Positions 16,769 through 27,259 are shown, numbered from the stretch's first letter. The stretch: 37,702 bases of DNA from Propionicimonas sp. (GCF_029975155.1 NZ_JARKPQ010000156.1:1-37702); one strand, 5' to 3'. Made by a program: numbers and translations. The notes: generated from the sequence alone by a model not told the origin.

Positions 16769-17969
16769 CCGAGCTCCTTCACCACCCGCACCAGCGCGTC
16801 CACGCCGGTGTCGATGTCGTCCGGCGTCGCCGACTCCTCGGGGGCGTGCGAGACGCCGGTCGGGTTGCGGACGAACAGCATCGCGGTGGGCAGCGTCGCG
16901 GCGAGGATGCCGGCGTCGTGGCCGGCTCCGGTCGGCAGGACGGGCGCGTCCAGCAGCGCGGCGAGCCGATGCCGCAGCGCGTGGTCGAACTCCACCGCGC
17001 CGGTGGTCGACTCCGCTCTCGTCGCGACCGTGGTGCCATCGGCCAGGGCGGCAGCCTCGGCCCGGCCGATGATCGCGCCGACGAGGGCTTCGAGTTCGGC
17101 CTCGGAAGCGGCCCGCGCGTCCAGCCACGCGGTCACGGTCGACGGGATGGAGTTCGTGCTGCCCGGGTTCACCCGCACCCGTCCGAACGTCGCCCGAGCC
17201 TGAGGTGAACGGGAATGGGACCTGTCCCCGATTGTTGCCAACTCGCGAGCGGCGAGGACCGTCGCGGCATAGGCGAGCATCGGGTCGTGCCGGTCGGCCA
17301 TCGCGGTCGCGCCGGCGTGATTGCCCTGGCCGCAGAAGTCGAACCGGTAGCGGCCGTGCGGCCAGATGGCGGACGCGACCCCGACCGCCGATCCATGGGG
17401 TTCCAGCCAGCGGCCCTGCTCCACGTGTAGTTCAACGTACGACGAAACGTTGTCGAGCCAGTCGGCCCGGCCGACGGCTCGGGGGTCACGTCCTTGCGCG
17501 CTCATCACCTCGGCCAGCGAGTCGCCGGCATCGTCGCGCAGGGCCAGCGCGGCGTCCGGGGTGATCGCGCCGGTGGCCAACCGTGAGCCGAGGCACGCCA
17601 CGCCGAAACGGCCGCCCTCCTCGTCGGTGAAGTTCACCACCGCGATCGGACGGGACGGTTGCCAGCCCTCCGCCTTCAGCCGGGCCACGGCCGCCAGTGC
17701 CGACGACACCCCCAGCGGCCCGTCCAGCGGGCCTCCCTCGGGCACCGAGTCCAGATGCGAGCCGACCAGCAGCGCGTCCGGGCCGTGTCCCCACCACGCG
17801 AGCTGGTTGCCGTTGCCGTCCTCGGTCACTTCGAGACCGAGCGCGGCGGCGCTGCCCGCGAACCACTCCCGCAGCTGCATGGTGGCGTCGTCCCAGGCCA
17901 GGCGGGTGTAGCCGCCGCCGGGGTTGCGTCCGATGGCCTCGATCCCGGCCAGCAGGTCGTTGGCGTCCA

Positions 17970-17970
<1 letters not shown>
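16765..17970 (-). CDS. M20 amidohydrolase (allantoate/N-carbamoyl amino acid hydrolase type) in the hut operon
   Basis: A di-metal M20 peptidase-family amidohydrolase of 401 residues. It has GSHLDSVPEGGPLDGPLGV, the TDEEGGRFG Glu pair, ELHVEQG, the dimerisation-domain GQGNHAGATAM, STNSIPS and TGAGHDAGILA. Homology alone suggests allantoate or N-carbamoyl amino acid hydrolysis. Its place between hutU and hutF, with no hutG in the window, suggests it releases glutamate from N-formylglutamate (or formiminoglutamate) instead. ATG 17970 overlaps the hutU stop by one base; a GTG at 17973 is possible. Residues about 244-256 (ATIGDRSHSRSPQ) are encoded by a family C repeat and look like an insertion between ARELA and ARATFGRV. 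Confidence 0.88.
17203..17240. repeat. Family C repeat inside the M20 amidohydrolase gene
   Basis: The core GGGACCTGTCCCC, with partly complementary flanks (GGGAAT / GATTGTT), is read in frame. The same core type occurs at 23155-23190 (GGGGACAGACCCC) and 33581-33648 (GGGACCCGTCCCC). Confidence 0.72.
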
Positions 17971-19612
<1,642 letters not shown>

Positions 19613-19616
<4 letters not shown>

Positions 19617-21226
19617 GAGTTCTCCTTGGGTGCGGACTCCAGATCCCGGGTCGAGCCCGGGATGACAGGCAGGGGGACGTCATCCCGGCGAACGCCGGGA
19701 TCCCCGTCGGTGGCCTGGACGGCTGCCGCGAGCACCGATCCGTCGGCGACCAACCTGTACGCAGCCTCGATCTCCGGCGCGAGGAACCGGTCGGGCCCTG
19801 GCCCGGGGACGGTCTCCCGCAGCACGGCGATCGCCGCCCCGGTCGCGGCGCCGGGACGCAGCGGTGCGCGCAGTTCGATGCCGCGGGCGGCGGTGAGCAC
19901 CTCGATGGCCAGCACGCGGGCCAGCCCGTCCACGGCCGTGCGCAGCTTGCGGGCGGCGGCCCAGCCCATCGAGACGTGGTCCTCCTGCAGGGCGCTGGTC
20001 GGGATCGAGTCGACGCTCGCCGGCACGGCCAGTCGCTTCAGTGTGGAGACGATGCCGGCCTGCGTGTACTGCGCGATCATCAGGCCCGAGTCGATGCCGG
20101 GGTCGTCGGCGAGGAACGGCGGCAGGCCCCGGTTGCGGGCCACGTCCAGGAAGCGGTCGGTGCGGCGCTCGCTGATGCTCGCCACGTCCGCCACCCCGAT
20201 TGCGAGGAAGTCCAGGACGTGCGCGATCGGCGCTCCGTGGAAGTTGCCGTGGGACTCGACCCGGCCGTCGTCCAGCACGGACGGGTTGTCGATCGCGGAC
20301 GCCAGTTCGCGCTCGGCGAGCGTGGCGGCATAGCCGAGCGCATCGCGCAGCGAGCCGTGCACCTGCGGGGTGCAGCGCAACGAGTACGCGTCCTGCACGA
20401 CCCCGTCGCCCACCCGGTGGCTGGCCACGATCGGCGAGCCGGCGAGGAACCGCCGCAGGTTGGCCGCGGACGTCGCCTGGCCCACCTGCGGCCGCAGCGC
20501 CATCAGGTCCTCGGCGAACACCCGGTCGGTGCTGAGCTGGCCCTCCACGCTCATCGCCGCCGCCAGGTCCGCGAGGTCGGCCAGCGCTCCGAGATCGGAG
20601 AGCGCCAGCACGAGCATGCCCAGCATGCCGTCCGTGCCGTTGATCAGCGCGAGGCCCTCCTTCTCGGCGAGGGTCACCGGCGCCAGACCGTGTGCGGCGA
20701 GTGCGTCGGCGGCCGGCCGGACGACACCGCCGTCCCGCACCTCGCCCTCGCCGATCAGGGTCAGCGCGCAGTGGGCGAGGGGCGCGAGATCGCCCGAGCA
20801 GCCCAGGCTGCCGTACTCGTGCACGAGCGGCACCAACCCCGAGTTGAGCAGGTCGGCGTACGCCCGCGCGGTCGACAACCGGACGCCGGAATGCCCGCTG
20901 GCAAGGGTTCTCAGCCGCAGCAGCAGCATCGCGCGGACGACCTCGTCCTCGACGAGCGGCCCGTTGCCGGCGGCATGCGAGCGGATCAGGCTGTGCTGCA
21001 GCCGGCTGCGCTCCTCGCGGGGGATGCTCCGGGTCGACAGCGCCCCGAAGCCCGTCGCCACCCCGTAGGGGCCCTCGCCGGCCGCCGCGAGCGCATCGAT
21101 GTGCGCCCGGGACGCCGCGATCGCCGCTTCCGCCCCCGCGGTCAGTCGAACACGGGCTCCGTCCCGCGCCACGGCGACCACGTCCGCGAGCGCCAGCGGG
21201 CCGGTGCCCACCTCGATCTCCACCAT
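19613..21226 (-). CDS. hutH: Histidine ammonia-lyase with Cys-Ser-Gly cofactor tripeptide
   Basis: First step of histidine degradation: eliminates ammonia to give urocanate, using the self-made MIO cofactor. From ATG 21226 it has 537 residues. The active-site Tyr is in YGVATGFG (about 54-61). The MIO segment reads [14 protein letters not shown] (Cys143-Ser144-Gly145), where Ala-Ser-Gly is the textbook sequence. The rest of the family core follows ([37 protein letters not shown]). Residues about 508-529 are encoded by two family A palindromes, giving a C-terminal extension of about 25 residues beyond the usual end. A GTG at 21256 would add 10 residues; neither start has a good ribosome-binding site. 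It leads the hut operon. Confidence 0.95.
19641..19704. repeat. Family A doublet read in frame at the 3' end of hutH
   Basis: GATCCCGGG-TCGAG-CCCGGGATGAC (19642-19666) and GTCATCCCGG...CCGGGATCCCC (19679-19705). They point away from each other, the opposite arrangement to 7567-7645. Together they encode about 22 residues before the hutH stop, leaving the hutU ribosome-binding site and the ATGA overlap intact. Confidence 0.85.
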
Positions 21227-21280
21227 GGTCACATTCAAGTCCGGCCGGAGCGGCACCGAAACGGAGCGGGCGGCGAACCT

Positions 21281-21296
21281 GTCTCGGATGCGAGAC
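21281..21296. promoter_or_regulatory. Palindromic candidate operator between hutH and the IclR regulator
   Basis: GTCTCGGATGCGAGAC is a perfect inverted repeat (GTCTCG, 4-base spacer, CGAGAC) in the 77-base divergent gap, 7 bases before the regulator start and 55 before hutH. Its size and symmetry fit an IclR-type site, and binding there could control both directions. The assignment is inference. Confidence 0.6.
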
Positions 21297-21303
21297 TGGA
21301 TGG

Positions 21304-22047
21304 GTGACTCGTCCCGTCCCCGCGGCCACCGCCGCGCTCCGCGTGCTGCGATACCTGTCCGCGCGGGCGACGCCGGCGCCGGCCGCGCGAATCGCCGGCG
21401 ACCTCGGCCTGCCGCGCTCGTCGGCCTATCACCTGCTGCGCGCGATGGCCGCGGAGGGCTTTGTCGTGCACTACCCGGAGGAGGGCACGTGGGGGATCGG
21501 CGTGGCGGCGTGGGAGGTCGGCCAGGGCTTCCCTCGGCAGGAGCCGCTCGCCCGGCTGGCCCGGGTGCCCCTGGCTCGGCTGGTGGACGCGGTCGGCCTC
21601 TCGGGCCACCTGGCCGTGCTGCACGGCACGGATGTCCTCTACCTGATCGAGGAGCGGGCGCGCGGCCGGGACCGCCTGGTCAGTGACGTCGGCGTCCGGC
21701 TGCCGGCGCACCTCACCGCCTCGGGCCGGGCGATCCTGGCCGGCCTGACGCCGGCGCAGGTGCGGGCGCTGTACCCGTCCCCGGCTGGTCTGGTGCAGCG
21801 GACCGGCCGCGGCCCGACCACGCTCGGCGAGCTCCGGACGGTACTGGCCGCGACGCGCCGGCTCGGCCACGCGGAGGAGGACTCCGAAGTGACCGAAGGC
21901 TTCGCATCACTCGCCGTCCGCGTCGCCGCGGAGCCCACGCCGGCGGCAGTGGCCCTGACCTGGCGTTCCGCCCTCGACGTCAATCCCGACGCGCTGCTGT
22001 CCCGGCTGAACGCCACCGCGGCCGAGATCGAGGCGCGCCTGCACTGA
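21304..22047 (+). CDS. IclR-type transcriptional regulator, likely controls hut genes
   Basis: A 247-residue regulator. The N-terminal winged helix-turn-helix (about 1-60) includes AARIAGDLGLPRSSAYHLLRAMAAEGFV. The C-terminal IclR effector domain (about 75-245) includes GLSGHLAVLHGTDVLYLIE, RLPAHLTASGRAILAGL and a late segment (EVTEGFASLAVRV) where the usual substrate-binding Cys is not visible. GTG 21304 is the only sensible start; no ribosome-binding site is seen, so the mRNA may be leaderless. Divergent placement next to hutH makes it the probable hut regulator, with urocanate or histidine as candidate effector (inference). Confidence 0.92.
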   Translation: MTRPVPAATAALRVLRYLSARATPAPAARIAGDLGLPRSSAYHLLRAMAAEGFVVHYPEEGTWGIGVAAWEVGQGFPRQEPLARLARVPLARLVDAVGLSGHLAVLHGTDVLYLIEERARGRDRLVSDVGVRLPAHLTASGRAILAGLTPAQVRALYPSPAGLVQRTGRGPTTLGELRTVLAATRRLGHAEEDSEVTEGFASLAVRVAAEPTPAAVALTWRSALDVNPDALLSRLNATAAEIEARLH

Positions 22048-22080
22048 ACCAGCCCCGCGGACGCTGAACCAGCCCTGCGG
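22043..22080. repeat. Short tandem direct repeat over the IclR gene stop
   Basis: CTGAACCAGCCCCGCGGA (22043-22060) is repeated as CTGAACCAGCCCTGCGGA (22063-22080), one mismatch, 20-base period. The first copy contains the regulator's stop codon. Confidence 0.8.
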
Positions 22081-22146
22081 AATTGCGCTGTCGATGCCCC
22101 GAAGAAGGCGAATTCGGGCCTTTCGGGGCATCGACAGTGCAATTCC
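22079..22146. repeat. Long inverted repeat (family E), candidate terminator or mobile palindrome
   Basis: Two 25-base arms (22079-22103 and 22122-22146) match at 24 positions; the inner part is TGTCGATGCCCCGAA / TTCGGGGCATCGACA. The 18-base loop contains GAATTC. There is no T-run, so it is not a classic terminator, but it could end IclR transcription. It lies 30 bases before the next gene. Size and symmetry also fit a short palindromic mobile element. Confidence 0.85.
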
Positions 22147-22175
22147 TCCCGGCGTGCGACGGTTAGGCTGCGCTG

Positions 22176-23108
22176 GTGAAGACCTTCCAGCTCACCGGTA
22201 CCGACATCACCGTTCCCGCCGTGGTCACCGGCGTCATGCGCATCCAGGAGAAGACGGACGCGGAGGTGCGCGCCCTGTTCGACGCCTCGCTGGCCGCCGG
22301 CATCGACTTCTTCGACCACGCGGACATCTACGGCTCCAGCGTCCACAGTTGTGAGCGCCGGTTCGCGGAGGCGCTGCGGCTCAGCCCGTCCCAGCGGGCG
22401 GAGCTCACCCTGCAGACCAAGGCCGGGATCGTCCCGGACGGACCGTACTTCGACTTCTCCTACGCTCACTTGATCGAGGCCGTGGACGGCTCACTGAAAG
22501 CCCTCGACACCGACTACATCGACATCCTGTTGCTGCACCGTCCGGACGCGCTGGTCGAGCCCGAGGAGGTCGCGAAGGCGTTCGACGAGCTGCAGGCGGC
22601 GGGCAAGGTGCGGGCGTTCGGCGTCTCCAACCACACCCCGGGGCAGATCGAGTTGCTGAAGAAGTACGTCCGCCAGCCGCTGGTGGCCAACCAGGTGCAG
22701 CTGTCGATCACGCACGCGCCGATCATCGCCCAGGGCGTGGCGATGAACATGGCCGGGCTCGAGCAGTCGATCAGCCGCGATCTCGGCGTGCTGGACTACT
22801 GCCGGCTGCACGACATCGCCGTCCAGGCGTGGTCGCCGTTCCAGGCGGGGTTCTTCACCGGCGTCTTCCTCGGCAACCCCGACTTCCCCGAGCTCAACGC
22901 CGTGATCGACCGGCTGGCCGCCACCTACGACGTGCCCGCCGAGGCGATCGCGGTGGCGTGGATCACGCGGCACCCCGCGCACACGCAGGTGGTGCTCGGC
23001 ACGACCACCCCAGAGCGGGTCACCGCAGCCGCCAAAGGCGCGGACGTGGAGCTCACCCGTCCCGAGTGGTACGAGCTGTACCGCGCGGCCGGCTACCTCG
23101 TGCCCTGA
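22176..23108 (+). CDS. Aldo/keto reductase (YdhF-like)
   Basis: A 310-residue NADPH-dependent barrel enzyme. The catalytic residues are in FDHADIYGSS (Asp, Tyr), LQTKAGI (Lys) and ILLLHRPD (His). The KVRAFGVSNHTPGQIELLKK segment and the C-terminal TQVVLGTTTPERV complete the family. The overall sequence resembles the YdhF group of general carbonyl reductases. GTG at 22176 gives MKTFQLTGTDITVP. It stands alone between the family E inverted repeat and a convergent ABC transporter operon; no pathway link is visible. Confidence 0.93.
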   Translation: MKTFQLTGTDITVPAVVTGVMRIQEKTDAEVRALFDASLAAGIDFFDHADIYGSSVHSCERRFAEALRLSPSQRAELTLQTKAGIVPDGPYFDFSYAHLIEAVDGSLKALDTDYIDILLLHRPDALVEPEEVAKAFDELQAAGKVRAFGVSNHTPGQIELLKKYVRQPLVANQVQLSITHAPIIAQGVAMNMAGLEQSISRDLGVLDYCRLHDIAVQAWSPFQAGFFTGVFLGNPDFPELNAVIDRLAATYDVPAEAIAVAWITRHPAHTQVVLGTTTPERVTAAAKGADVELTRPEWYELYRAAGYLVP

Positions 23109-23112
23109 CCAC

Positions 23113-23149
23113 CCGGGGCTCGCTCGTCGAGCCTGTCGAGACGCCCCGG
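23113..23149. repeat. Family B palindromic repeat
   Basis: The core CGTCGAGCCTGTCGAGACG (23125-23143) sits within outer arms CCGGGG (23113-23118) and CCCCGG (23144-23149). It shares its core with the three copies at the lipB start. Confidence 0.85.
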
Positions 23150-23154
23150 ACGAG

Positions 23155-23190
23155 TGGTGGAAAACGGGGACAGACCCCTTTTCCACCACG
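23155..23190. terminator. Family C hairpin between convergent genes
   Basis: The perfect outer arms GTGGTGGAAAA / TTTTCCACCAC enclose GGGGACAGACCCC. Placed 3 bases after the permease stop and 46 after the reductase stop, it can form a strong stem from either strand and may end both transcripts. It shares its core with the other family C repeats. Confidence 0.65.
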
Positions 23191-23193
23191 GAG

Positions 23194-25920
23194 TCAGGTT
23201 GTCCGTCTGGTCAGCACCGGACGCGCCGGCGTGCTGATCGCGGCGACGGTCGCCGCCACCAGCGGCACCACCACCGTGACGGCCGCGAGCACCGGCCAGG
23301 GCAGCGCGAGGACCGGATCGGGGTGGCGCTCGTCCGCCGTGTTGAGGAGGGCGAGCGGCGCCGCAAGGGCGACGCCGAGGCCGAGGCCGAGCAGCGTCCC
23401 GAGCAGCGCGGTCAGACCCGACTGGGTGGCGGCCAGGCGCCGGCTCAGCCGGGGGTCCGCGCCGACGGCGGCGAACGTGGCGAGGAACGGACGCAACTCC
23501 GCGGAACCGAGGATGGTGGCCATGGCCGCCGCCACGACCGCCAGCAGGGCCAGGGTGCTGGTGAGCACCCACATCGAGTCGCTCGGTGCGGGCTCGAAGC
23601 CGCGCTCGACCCGGAGGTCGGCGTCGTGGTCGGCCAGCGCGGCGTTGAGCCGGTCCGCCGCCTCTGCGCCGATCGGGCCGGCGGGGTCGACCACCCGCAG
23701 CGACCACTCCTGCAGGAGCCAGCCCCGCTCGGCCGCCGCCTCGGCGCTGACCAGCGCTCCCGCCCGCCGGACGGACGTCCCGCGGGTGATCAGCTCGCCG
23801 GTCACGCCGAGAGCCGGCACGCGGACGATGCGCGCAGGTCCCTCCTGGGCGTAGTCGAGGTAGGCCAGCTCCAGGTTCCCGTCCACGATCTCGTTGACCG
23901 GGTCACCGGCGACGCCGGACCGGTCGGTGTTCACCAGCAGGTGGCCCTTCGCGAGGGCGTCCCGCTGGGTGGCGTCGAGACCGAACAGCCAGGCGAGGTC
24001 GTCGACCGATCCCGCGAGCATCCCGGATGAGGTGCCCCCGAGGGAGAGACAGCGGTCCTCGGTGCCGGTCTCGGCGTCCTCGGGGGTGCAGCCGGGACGC
24101 AGCGCGCCGATGGGCAGCGCGTTGTCGGCCGACCCGTCGGGCGACCAGCTGTCCACCCCGGCCAGCGGGGCCGTGCGCAGGGACGGGTCCACGCCGTGCA
24201 CCACGGCGGCCGCCGCCTGGATGCTCGCCAGGGAGCCCCTCTCGGTGTTCACCTCCGCCTGCCCGTACGGCCGGGCGGCGACCCATTCCCTGGCCTGGTC
24301 GGCCTCGATGCTCGTCACCAGCGTCCAGGTGACGCCGATCAGCAGGGTGCCGCCGACGATCGCCGCGACGGTCGCGGTGGCCCGGCCGCGCTGCCGGGAG
24401 AGCTCCCGGACCGCCATCCGGAACGCCGCCGGGGTCCGTCCGACGAGGCGGCCGATGCCCGCCAGCAGCGCCGGGACGCACAGCAGCAGGCCCGCCACCG
24501 CGACGACCGCCGCCGCCAGCCATACGAGGAAGACGAGCTGGCTCTTCACCGCGTCCAGCGGTGTGGCCGCCCACGCGCCGGCCACGCCCGCGACGAGCAG
24601 CACCAGGCCGACCGCGAGGGGAGTGCGCCGGACGGAACGCGAGCGCGTGCTGCCCCGCAGTACCCCGACGAGGTCCAGCCGGCCCAGCCCGCGCGCGGGC
24701 AGCAGCGCGGCCACCACAGCCACGAGCACGCCGACGCAGAGCATCACCGCGAGGTAGGCCCAGGGGATCTCGAACGGGCCGTGGAACTCGGTCGGCGAGG
24801 ACGAGAACTGCGGCCAGGCCACCGCGCCGACCGCGATACCCAGGGCGACGCCGACGGGAGATGCACTGAGTCCGAGCAGCCAGGCCTGGCCGAGCGCCAC
24901 GCGACGCAGTTGGGCTGCGGTGGCGCCGTTGGTGGCCGCGAGCGCGAGGCTGCGACGCTGCCGGGCGGCGCCGATCGCGAATGCCGGGCCGATCATCAAC
25001 GCGACCTCCAGCAGCGCTCCGCCGCCGATCAGCGTGCCGAGTGCCACGGACTGGCTGCCCACGTCGCTGTCGGACGGCGGCGCGGCGGCGATACCCCGGC
25101 TGGTGGTCTCGAGGCCGTACCGGGCAAGGCCGCGGGCATCCTCCCAGGTGATCGGCCGACTGCCGGTGATCAGGAAGCCGAGTTCGGCGGCGTCCGGGTC
25201 GGGCAGGCCGACGAGTTCGACCATGCTGTCGGTGCGGACGGTCGCCGTGCCGACCACCGTCCGGTGCAGCGTGCTGCCGTCGGCGGTCAGCACGAGACTG
25301 CCACTGACCGGCATGCCGGCGGCCACGCCGGCGGGGGTGACCAGCACCTCCGCGGACGTGGCCGGCTGGCGGCCGCCGGTCAGCTGTACGATCCCGGCGT
25401 TGTGCTGGCCGGGGTCGATGCCGAGGGTGCTCACCGAGTCGGCGTCCGGGCCGAAAGCGGCTTCGGCGACGGTGATCGCCGTGGCCGGCTGTCCGACCAA
25501 CCGGGCCACGGCCGCCTGCCGGGTCGCGATGCTGTCGCCCCAGCTGGGGATCGGCTGCGCGGGATCGTTGGCGTCGTCGGAGCAGGTGGCGTGCCGGTAG
25601 GTGTCGAAGCCGGGTTCGCACGCCGTGCCGTGCCACGTGAGCCGGGCCTGGGCGGTGCCGAGGCGGAGGTCGAGCCACTCCGCGGGGGAGATGTCCTGCG
25701 AGGTGAGCAGGACGTTCGCCGCGGCGATCAGCAGCAGCGGGACGGCGATCATCAGCCAGACGAACAGGCTGCGGCCCCAGTCGCGGCGGAGCTCGCGCCG
25801 ACCCATCCGCAGTGCGAGTCGCCAGCCGGCCCACCAGCCGTGCGACCGGTGGGGTCGGTCCGCGGACGTCGCCCGGCGTCCGGCCGGTGCCGCGCGCCGG
25901 GCGGGAGCCGGGGCGCTCAT
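23194..25920 (-). CDS. ABC transporter permease, FtsX/MacB type, large
   Basis: A 908-residue membrane protein. The N-terminal cytoplasmic segment is rich in Ala, Pro and Arg. It is followed by a transmembrane helix (RSLFVWLMIAVPLLLIAAAN, about 50-70) and a large external domain (about 75-300). A block of three to four helices forms the first FtsX domain, then come further helices at mid-protein, a second external domain, and a C-terminal FtsX domain. There the motif is FLATFAAVGADPRLSRR, with helices to the end. The duplicated external-domain and FtsX plan fits exporters or mechanotransmission systems for lipoproteins, peptides or antibiotics. ATG 25920 overlaps the ATPase stop (ATGA). The substrate is unknown; PadR control suggests an inducible response to a toxic or signalling compound. 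Confidence 0.9.
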   Translation of the reverse strand: MSAPAPARRAAPAGRRATSADRPHRSHGWWAGWRLALRMGRRELRRDWGRSLFVWLMIAVPLLLIAAANVLLTSQDISPAEWLDLRLGTAQARLTWHGTACEPGFDTYRHATCSDDANDPAQPIPSWGDSIATRQAAVARLVGQPATAITVAEAAFGPDADSVSTLGIDPGQHNAGIVQLTGGRQPATSAEVLVTPAGVAAGMPVSGSLVLTADGSTLHRTVVGTATVRTDSMVELVGLPDPDAAELGFLITGSRPITWEDARGLARYGLETTSRGIAAAPPSDSDVGSQSVALGTLIGGGALLEVALMIGPAFAIGAARQRRSLALAATNGATAAQLRRVALGQAWLLGLSASPVGVALGIAVGAVAWPQFSSSPTEFHGPFEIPWAYLAVMLCVGVLVAVVAALLPARGLGRLDLVGVLRGSTRSRSVRRTPLAVGLVLLVAGVAGAWAATPLDAVKSQLVFLVWLAAAVVAVAGLLLCVPALLAGIGRLVGRTPAAFRMAVRELSRQRGRATATVAAIVGGTLLIGVTWTLVTSIEADQAREWVAARPYGQAEVNTERGSLASIQAAAAVVHGVDPSLRTAPLAGVDSWSPDGSADNALPIGALRPGCTPEDAETGTEDRCLSLGGTSSGMLAGSVDDLAWLFGLDATQRDALAKGHLLVNTDRSGVAGDPVNEIVDGNLELAYLDYAQEGPARIVRVPALGVTGELITRGTSVRRAGALVSAEAAAERGWLLQEWSLRVVDPAGPIGAEAADRLNAALADHDADLRVERGFEPAPSDSMWVLTSTLALLAVVAAAMATILGSAELRPFLATFAAVGADPRLSRRLAATQSGLTALLGTLLGLGLGVALAAPLALLNTADERHPDPVLALPWPVLAAVTVVVPLVAATVAAISTPARPVLTRRTT

Positions 25921-26627
25921 GCCCACGCCCGGGCCGGCTGGCCGGCCACCGAACCGTCCACCATCACGCCGTCGCGCAGGTAGACCACGCGGTCGGCCCA
26001 CGCGGCGTGCCGCGGTTCGTGGGTGACCAGCAGCCCGGCGGCTCCGCCGTCGCAGCGGGCGCGCAGCACGCCGAGCACCTCCTCGCCGGTGACCGAGTCG
26101 AGCGCGCCGGTCGGCTCGTCGGCGAGCACGAGCCTGCGTTCACCGATGAGCGCGCGGGCGATCGCCACCCGCTGCTGCTGGCCGCCGGAGAGCTGGTCGG
26201 GGAAACGGTCGGCGAGCCCGCCGAGACCGAGGTCCTTCAGGGTGGCCCGTGCCTCCTGCCGGGCGACGAGGGCGTGCTCGCCGTCCAGTTCGAGGGGGAG
26301 GGCGATGTTCTCCGCGGCGGTCAGCGAGGGAACCAGGTTGTAGTCCTGGAAGACCACGCCGACGCGACGGCGGCGCAGCCGGGCGAGGTCGACGGGCTTC
26401 AGTCCGCCGAGCGCCACCCCGGCGATCTCGACCTCACCGCTGGTGGGACGGTCGAGTGCCCCGGCGAGGTTCAGCAGCGTGGACTTGCCACTGCCGGACG
26501 GCCCCATCACCGCGACCAGTTCGCCGGGGTGGACCTCGATCGAGATCCCTCGCAGCGCATGCACGGCGGTCTCACCGCTGCCGTGGACGCGGGTGACCTC
26601 GAGGAGCCGCAGCATCGGCGTGCTCAT
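25917..26627 (-). CDS. ABC transporter ATPase, MacB/LolD type
   Basis: A 236-residue ATPase that powers the adjacent FtsX-type permease. Walker A is GPSGSGKST (about 42-50), the Q-loop is VVFQDYNLVPSLTAAEN, the signature is LSGGQQQRVAIARAL, Walker B is LVLADEPTGALD, and the H-loop is LLVTHEPRHAAWADR. The sequence FQDYNL-x-P is typical of the MacB/LolD/FtsE class. The ATG at 26627 overlaps the PadR stop (ATGA), so regulator, ATPase and permease form one tightly coupled operon. Confidence 0.95.
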   Translation of the reverse strand: MSTPMLRLLEVTRVHGSGETAVHALRGISIEVHPGELVAVMGPSGSGKSTLLNLAGALDRPTSGEVEIAGVALGGLKPVDLARLRRRRVGVVFQDYNLVPSLTAAENIALPLELDGEHALVARQEARATLKDLGLGGLADRFPDQLSGGQQQRVAIARALIGERRLVLADEPTGALDSVTGEEVLGVLRARCDGGAAGLLVTHEPRHAAWADRVVYLRDGVMVDGSVAGQPARAWA

Positions 26628-27205
26628 CGCTGCGCGCCCGAGGTCGACGGTTCGTCCGCGGCGTCGGGAACCGGTGTGACGGGCGCCGGGCGGCCGTGCC
26701 GGGCGATGCTCGCCTCGACCTGGTCGAGCCAGCGGATCTCGGCCTCGGCGGCGAACAGCTGGTGCTCCACCACCAGCAGCCAGGCGAGGTCGGTGCGCGG
26801 GTCGATCGACTGCTTGACGCGGGTGAGCTGCTGCAGCCGGTGCATCGTGGCGGACCGCTGGGCCTGGGCGACCGCCGTGGGGTCCGCGGTGTCGCTGGTG
26901 ATCGCCAGGGCCAGCTTGATCACCAGCTCCTCCCGCGGGGTCACCTCCCGGTCTACCGGGGTCCGCCACCAGCTGTCCACGGCGTGCTGGCCCGCAGGGG
27001 TGAGCCGGTACTCGATCCGTCCGTCGGCATCGGGGGAGGCGGCACTGACCAGTCCGTCCCGTTCCAGCCGGTCGAGGGTGGTGTACACCTGCCCGACGTT
27101 CACCGGCCAGGTGCCGCCGGTGCGCTGTTCGAACGCGGCCTTGAGCTGGGCCCCGTAGGCGGGCGCTTCGGACAGGATGGCCAGCAGGCCCAGCTTCACG
27201 GACAT
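26624..27205 (-). CDS. PadR family transcriptional regulator
   Basis: A 193-residue PadR regulator, first gene of the transporter operon. The N-terminal winged helix (about 1-85) includes LGLLAILSEAPAYGAQLKAAF and VYTTLDRLERDGLV, then DGRIEYRLTPAG. The C-terminal helical dimerisation domain (about 90-165) includes LAWLLVVEHQLFAAEAEIRWLDQVEA. A Pro/Ala-rich tail follows. The ATG at 27205 has GGGGAGAA upstream. A large inverted repeat lies immediately upstream, so autorepression with release by a transported or sensed ligand is the simplest model. Confidence 0.94.
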   Translation of the reverse strand: MSVKLGLLAILSEAPAYGAQLKAAFEQRTGGTWPVNVGQVYTTLDRLERDGLVSAASPDADGRIEYRLTPAGQHAVDSWWRTPVDREVTPREELVIKLALAITSDTADPTAVAQAQRSATMHRLQQLTRVKQSIDPRTDLAWLLVVEHQLFAAEAEIRWLDQVEASIARHGRPAPVTPVPDAADEPSTSGAQR

Positions 27206-27217
27206 GACTTCTCCCCG

Positions 27218-27259
27218 ATACTCGGTATAGGTGGCTGTCAGCGACTATATACCGAGTAT
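27218..27259. promoter_or_regulatory. Inverted-repeat operator/promoter of the PadR-ABC operon
   Basis: ATACTCGGTATA (27218-27229) and its exact complement TATACCGAGTAT (27248-27259) are separated by 18 bases, 12 bases upstream of the padR start. This is one of the most AT-rich spots in the window, and TATATA inside the distal arm could serve as the -10. Position and symmetry make it the likely PadR binding site. Confidence 0.78.

Noticed and set aside
15644-17128. Longer hutF frame with about 120 extra N-terminal residues.
   Set aside because: The extension overlaps the M20 gene out of frame and is Arg/Gly/Pro-rich without HutF similarity.
22094-22354. Plus-strand frame beginning MPRRRRIRAF through the family E repeat.
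   Set aside because: It is translated repeat followed by an off-frame shadow of the aldo/keto reductase.
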